Source: CAZLIC01 sp964559535
GTDB lineage: Bacteria; Pseudomonadota; Alphaproteobacteria; Rhodobacterales; Rhodobacteraceae
Assembly (NCBI GenBank): GCA_964559535.1
Contig: CAZLIC010000064.1
Coordinates: forward strand, 1 to 26,761
Length of the DNA: 26,761 nt
Direction: 5' to 3'
Shown in pieces: positions 23,267-26,761 of the stretch (its first letter is position 1; each line of letters opens with the position of its first letter). The notes beneath the pieces are model-generated. The model ran no database searches. It had not been told where the DNA came from and was given only the letters and a program-made list of their open reading frames with translations. A program made the position numbers and the translations under genes.

Positions 23267-25900
23267 ATGACCGACGACAGCGTCACGCCGATGATGGCGC
23301 AGTATCTGGAGATCAAGGCGCAGCACCCCGCGGCGCTGTTGTTCTACCGGATGGGCGACTTCTACGAGATGTTCTTCGACGACGCGGTGGCGGCCTCGGC
23401 GGTACTGGACATTGCGCTGACTAAACGCGGCTTCCACCGGGGCCAGCCCATCCAGATGTGCGGCGTGCCGGTGCATTCGTCCGAGGGCTATCTGCTGGCG
23501 CTGATCCGCAAGGGGTTCCGCGTGGCCATCGCCGAACAGATGGAGGACCCGGCCGAGGCAAAGAAGCGCGGCTACAAGGCCGTGGTGCGGCGCGAGGTGG
23601 TGCGACTGGTCACCCCCGGCACTCTGACCGAGGATACGCTTCTGGAACCCCGCCGGTCAAACTGGCTGGCCGCCTGGGCCGAGGTGCGGGGCGAGGCGGC
23701 GCTGGCCTGGGCCGACATTTCCACCGGCGAAATGCGCGTGGCCCCCTGCCCCCTTCCCCGCCTGCCTGCCGAACTGGCCCGCATTTCCCCCCGCGAATTG
23801 CTGGTGCCAGACTCGGCCGAGGCCATGCTGGCCCCCGTTGCCGCCGAGACTGGTGCCTCGGTCACTCCGCTGGGTCGCGGCGCCTTCGACAGCGCGGGGG
23901 CCGAACGCAGGCTGGCCGCGCAGTTCGGTGTGGGCACCCTCGAGGGGTTCGGGGCCTTCGGTCGGGCCGAGCTTTCGGCGCTGGGCGCGGTGCTCGACTA
24001 TGTGGCGATCACCCAGCAGGGCCGCCTGCCCGCCCTGCGCCCGCCCCAGCGCGAAAACCCCGGCACTGCCATGTCCATCGACGCCACCACCCGCCGCAGT
24101 CTGGAACTGGTGCAAGGCGCGGGCGGCGGGCGCGACGGCTCGCTTCTGGCAACGGTGGACCGCACGGTCACCGCCGCTGGCGGGCGGCTTCTGGAACGCC
24201 GTCTCTCGGCCCCTTCGCGCGATCTGGCCACCATCACCGCCCGTCACGATGCGGTCGAGGCGCTGGTGGCCGACATCACCCTGCGCGCCCGCCTGCGCAG
24301 CGCCCTGCGGACGGTGCCCGACCTCGACCGCGCCCTGTCACGCCTTTCGCTTGACCGTGGCGGTCCGCGCGATCTGGGGGCCGTGCGCAACGCCGTGGCG
24401 GCGGGTTGGGCGGTAGCGGCCGCCGTGGGCGGCCTGCCGCCCGTGCTGGCCGCGGCCGCAACGGCCCTGGCGGGCATGGAGGATCTGCACGCCCTCCTCG
24501 ACAGTGCGCTGGTCGCCGACCCACCGCTTCTGGCCCGTGACGGCGGCCTCATCGCCCCTGGGTTTGACCCTGCGCTGGATGCAGCGCGCGAGTTGCGCGA
24601 CGAAGGCCGCGGGGTGATCGCCCGGCTGCAGGCCGACTATGTGGCGGAAACCGGCATCGCCAGCCTGAAGGTCAAGCATAACAATGTGCTGGGCTATTTC
24701 GTGGAGGTCACTGCCACCCACGAAGAGCGGATGACGACGCCCCCCCTGAACGCCCGGTTCATCCGCCGCCAGACCACCGCCGGGCAGGTGCGTTTCACCA
24801 CCGAGGAACTCGCCTCGCTTGAGGCGCGCATCCTGTCGGCCGCCGGAGAGGCGCTGGGGATCGAGACGGGGCACTTTGCGGCGCTGCGGCAGGCAGTGCT
24901 GGATCATGCCGCCGAACTGGGCGCCGCCGCCCGCGCGCTGGCCGAGGTGGACCATTGCACGGCACTGGCCGAACTTGCCGCCGAAGAGGGGTGGGTGCGC
25001 CCGCAAGTGGATGATACTGCGGCGTTTATCGTCGAGGGTGGCCGCCATCCGGTGGTCGAATCCGCGCTGCGCCGGGCCGGGGGTGGGGCGTTTGTGGCCA
25101 ACGACTGCGCGCTGACCGAGGGCGGCACGCCCGCCATCTGGCTGCTGACCGGGCCGAACATGGCGGGCAAATCCACCTTCTTGCGGCAGAACGCGTTGAT
25201 CGCCGTGCTGGCGCAGGCGGGGTCTTTCGTGCCGGCGCGGGCGGCGCGGATCGGGCTGGTGTCGGCGCTGTTCAGCCGGGTGGGGGCTTCGGATGACCTG
25301 GCACGGGGACGGTCCACCTTCATGGTGGAAATGGTCGAGACGGCGGCCATCCTGAACCAGGCCGACGACCGCGCGCTGGTGATCCTGGACGAGATCGGGC
25401 GGGGTACGGCCACCTGGGACGGGCTGTCGATTGCCTGGGCGGTCTTGGAACACCTGCAGGCCACCAACCGCTGCCGCGCGCTGTTTGCCACGCATTATCA
25501 TGAGCTTGCACAGCTTGCCACGCGCCTGCCGGGGGTTGCGAACGCCCATGTGCGGGTGCGGGAATGGGAGGGGGATGTGGTGTTCCTGCACGAGGTGCGG
25601 CCGGGGGCGGCGGACCGCAGCTATGGCGTGCAGGTGGCGCGGCTGGCGGGGCTGCCTGCGGCGGTGATCGACCGCGCCCGCGCCGTGCTGACCGCGCTCG
25701 AAGCCGGGGACCGGCAGGGGGCGGGCAAGGCCGCGGCGCTGATCGACGACCTTCCCTTGTTCCGCGCCGCCCCCCCGCCACCACCTGTGGTGAAGAAATC
25801 CGCCGTCGAAGACCACCTGCGCACCCTGCACCCCGACGAGATGACCCCGCGCGAGGCGCTGGAAGCGATGTATGCGCTGAAGGGGCTGCTGGCGCCCTAG
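23267..25900 (+). CDS. mutS: DNA mismatch repair protein MutS
   Basis: This 877-residue protein recognises mismatches and signals repair. All domains are present. The mismatch-binding Phe-X-Glu is in YRMGDFYEMFF (Phe32, Glu34). Connector, lever and clamp regions follow, the lever including VKHNNVLGYFVEVT. The ATPase Walker A (TGPNMAGKSTFLRQ, from about 628) comes next, and the Walker B/signature is LVILDEIGRGTATWDGLSIAWA, with Ala-Thr-Trp instead of the Ser-Thr-Tyr/Phe of enterobacteria; the variant is, I believe, common in this lineage. The ATG at 23267 has AGGGAA upstream. It appears to be monocistronic; a dispersed repeat follows directly. Confidence 0.98.
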   Translation: MTDDSVTPMMAQYLEIKAQHPAALLFYRMGDFYEMFFDDAVAASAVLDIALTKRGFHRGQPIQMCGVPVHSSEGYLLALIRKGFRVAIAEQMEDPAEAKKRGYKAVVRREVVRLVTPGTLTEDTLLEPRRSNWLAAWAEVRGEAALAWADISTGEMRVAPCPLPRLPAELARISPRELLVPDSAEAMLAPVAAETGASVTPLGRGAFDSAGAERRLAAQFGVGTLEGFGAFGRAELSALGAVLDYVAITQQGRLPALRPPQRENPGTAMSIDATTRRSLELVQGAGGGRDGSLLATVDRTVTAAGGRLLERRLSAPSRDLATITARHDAVEALVADITLRARLRSALRTVPDLDRALSRLSLDRGGPRDLGAVRNAVAAGWAVAAAVGGLPPVLAAAATALAGMEDLHALLDSALVADPPLLARDGGLIAPGFDPALDAARELRDEGRGVIARLQADYVAETGIASLKVKHNNVLGYFVEVTATHEERMTTPPLNARFIRRQTTAGQVRFTTEELASLEARILSAAGEALGIETGHFAALRQAVLDHAAELGAAARALAEVDHCTALAELAAEEGWVRPQVDDTAAFIVEGGRHPVVESALRRAGGGAFVANDCALTEGGTPAIWLLTGPNMAGKSTFLRQNALIAVLAQAGSFVPARAARIGLVSALFSRVGASDDLARGRSTFMVEMVETAAILNQADDRALVILDEIGRGTATWDGLSIAWAVLEHLQATNRCRALFATHYHELAQLATRLPGVANAHVRVREWEGDVVFLHEVRPGAADRSYGVQVARLAGLPAAVIDRARAVLTALEAGDRQGAGKAAALIDDLPLFRAAPPPPPVVKKSAVEDHLRTLHPDEMTPREALEAMYALKGLLAP

Positions 25901-25914
25901 GCTGCCGGGCAAGC

Positions 25915-26046
25915 CCTTGCGAACGCTGGGTTTACGGTGGGCTTTCCGGGGAAACGGGGCGTCTTCCGCACGTCTTCCTTACGTCTTCCTTTTGTCCTCC
26001 CCTGCGCGCGCTGGCGGCGCGTTAACCGCAACGGCGAATCGGGGGG
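25915..26046 (-). repeat. Dispersed intergenic repeat, copy 2
   Basis: This is the second copy of the element at 12135-12253, in opposite orientation, in the 235-bp gap between mutS and the RTX gene. Read on the minus strand it starts with CCCCCCGATTCGCC, then GTTGCGGTTAACG, GCGCAGGGGAGGACA and GGAAGACG units. It ends with TAAACCCAGCGTTCGC close to the mutS stop. The outer blocks (GGTTAAC at one end, GGGTTTAC at the other when both are read outward) form a loose inverted pair. Confidence 0.8.
25959..26002 (-). repeat. Four phased 11-bp repeats inside copy 2
   Basis: On the minus strand the 44 bases are four consecutive 11-mers: GGGGAGGACAA, AAGGAAGACGT, AAGGAAGACGT, GCGGAAGACGC. Units two and three are identical. 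An 11-bp period puts each GGAAGACG box on nearly the same face of the helix, as expected for an array of protein-binding sites. Copy 1 keeps three units at 12179-12211. Confidence 0.85.
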
Positions 26047-26135
26047 TGGTGGTGGGAGGCCGCCGCGGTTGTCTGCCGCCATGAGGTGGCCCATAATGCC
26101 CGCATGCGGTGGCGCGGTCGCGTGGGAGGGGTGTG

Positions 26136-26720
26136 ATGCGGGGAATGTGGGACATGCAGGCGCTTTGGGCCGATGCGGAGCGGCCTGTTTTGGCCGGTCA
26201 GAGCACCGCGTTCACCGGGACCACCGGCGATGACCGGCTGGTCGGCACGGTCGGGCGCGACACGTTCGATGTTTTCCAGGGCGGCGACGACAGTGTTCGG
26301 GGTGAGGACGGGAACGATACGTTCTTGTTCGGGAACGCGTTCACCCATGCCGATGTGGTGAAAGGCGGACTCGGCAACGACAAGGTTGTGATCGCCGGAC
26401 CCTATGCGTCGCTGATCGAGTTGGACGCGGTGCAACTGCGCCAGGTGGAGACGGTGGAATTCGGTGGTGGGCAGAACCAGAATTACTCTATTGTCGTTAC
26501 TGATGGCTTCGCCAATCTGCGTGTCAGGGGTGATATCGTCGGGCGGATGAATGTCGATGCTTCGGCTGTGACGACCGGCGCGGTGAAATTGGTTGGCGGA
26601 GGCCTGAAGGACACATTGACCGGAGGTGCGGGTGATGATCGGATCCTCGGCGGCTCGGGGGGCGATATACTGACTGGTGGACCTGGAGTTGATCGGTTTA
26701 TTTTCCTAAGGAGCGTCTGA
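26136..26720 (+). CDS. Short RTX-repeat (haemolysin-type calcium-binding) protein, possibly truncated
   Basis: This 194-residue protein has RTX-like repeats at both ends: TGTTGDDRLVGTVGRD and GGDDSVRGEDGNDTFLFG near the N-terminus, and GGGLKDTLTGGAGDDRILGGSGGDILTGG near the C-terminus. A beta-rich linker lies between them. No signal peptide is visible, so secretion would be type I, by analogy with other RTX proteins. The ATG at 26136 has GGGAGGGG four bases upstream. The frame stops at a TGA (26718-26720) right after DRFIFLRSV, a point where RTX proteins normally continue into a C-terminal secretion domain. Beyond the TGA the same frame reads STAAASLGW and is open to the window edge, so the stop may be premature. 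GC content falls towards the 3' end. Confidence 0.75.
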   Translation: MRGMWDMQALWADAERPVLAGQSTAFTGTTGDDRLVGTVGRDTFDVFQGGDDSVRGEDGNDTFLFGNAFTHADVVKGGLGNDKVVIAGPYASLIELDAVQLRQVETVEFGGGQNQNYSIVVTDGFANLRVRGDIVGRMNVDASAVTTGAVKLVGGGLKDTLTGGAGDDRILGGSGGDILTGGPGVDRFIFLRSV

Positions 26721-26761
26721 TCTACGGCTGCGGCTTCGCTGGGATGGCCGCCTGAGCGTCG

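Noticed and set aside
24338..25912. A 524-codon open frame antisense to mutS.
   Set aside because: Shadow of mutS, with a His/Arg/Gly-rich composition and no recognisable domain.
25897..26094. A reading frame in repeat copy 2 and one in copy 1 (12150-12488) share the peptide pattern RLTxRQxAQGRTxGRRxEDV, as if a small conserved protein.
   Set aside because: Within the shared stretch most base differences change the amino acid (GCC/CGC, CCC/CGC, GAA/AAA, GGG/AAG, CCG/CGG). Neither has a ribosome site at a sensible start, and similarity extends outside the frame. The match is DNA-level repeat identity.
26721..26761. End of an insertion sequence interrupting the RTX gene at the window edge.
   Set aside because: Only 41 bases remain, with no inverted repeat or transposase sequence visible; a point or small indel lesion explains the stop equally well.

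Overview
The window is high-GC DNA from an alphaproteobacterium, most likely a member of the Rhodobacteraceae (Rhodobacter/Paracoccus/Roseobacter group). I infer this from the gene content: a leuS-lptE-holA run, a DUF4170-waaA-lpxK lipid A block, a dapF-mtaB pair beside tRNA-Lys, a Rhodobacter-type porin ending in Phe, MsrPQ, and the MutS signature form GTATWDG. It is chromosomal, gene dense and mostly housekeeping, with a few accessory genes and no intact insertion sequence, phage or CRISPR array.

Layout. 328-1835 (-): msrPQ, periplasmic methionine sulfoxide repair. 2113-4220 (+): a small exported fasciclin (FAS1) protein, then a FAS1-FAS1-RTX protein built for type I secretion. 4278-6050 (-): a YggS/PLPBP protein, an intrinsic terminator and a porin. 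6323-7915: a DUF3576 lipoprotein (+) and an LLM-class flavin oxidoreductase (-), convergent, with both stop codons inside a perfect 22-bp inverted repeat. 8073-12110 (+): leuS, lptE and holA, overlapping. 12235-14716 (-): DUF4170, a Kdo-transferase homologue and lpxK. 14832-16933 (-): dapF and mtaB. 17016-17091: tRNA-Lys(UUU) with a clear promoter. 17436-21150 (-): a tightly coupled run of class IV aminotransferase, PhyH-type dioxygenase, sulfotransferase-like protein and DUF3137 membrane protein. 21288-21911 (+): an exported MsrA. 21904-23169 (-): an MFS exporter. 23267-25900 (+): mutS. 26136-26720 (+): a short RTX-repeat protein that may end at a premature stop.

Themes. Envelope construction recurs (LptE, LpxK, Kdo transferase, porin, lipoprotein). 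So does repair of oxidised methionine outside the cytoplasm, with MsrPQ plus a signal-peptide MsrA.

The strongest candidates for something undescribed are two. (1) The aminotransferase / PhyH / sulfotransferase-like operon: two of its products match, from memory, the two halves of a fused plant protein annotated as a branched-chain aminotransferase-like protein. (2) A dispersed intergenic repeat of about 120-130 bp, present twice in opposite orientation (12135-12253 and 25915-26046), that carries helically phased 11-bp GGAAGACG boxes next to a conserved GTTAAC. All similarity statements come from reading the sequence by eye and from memory of the families; no search was run.
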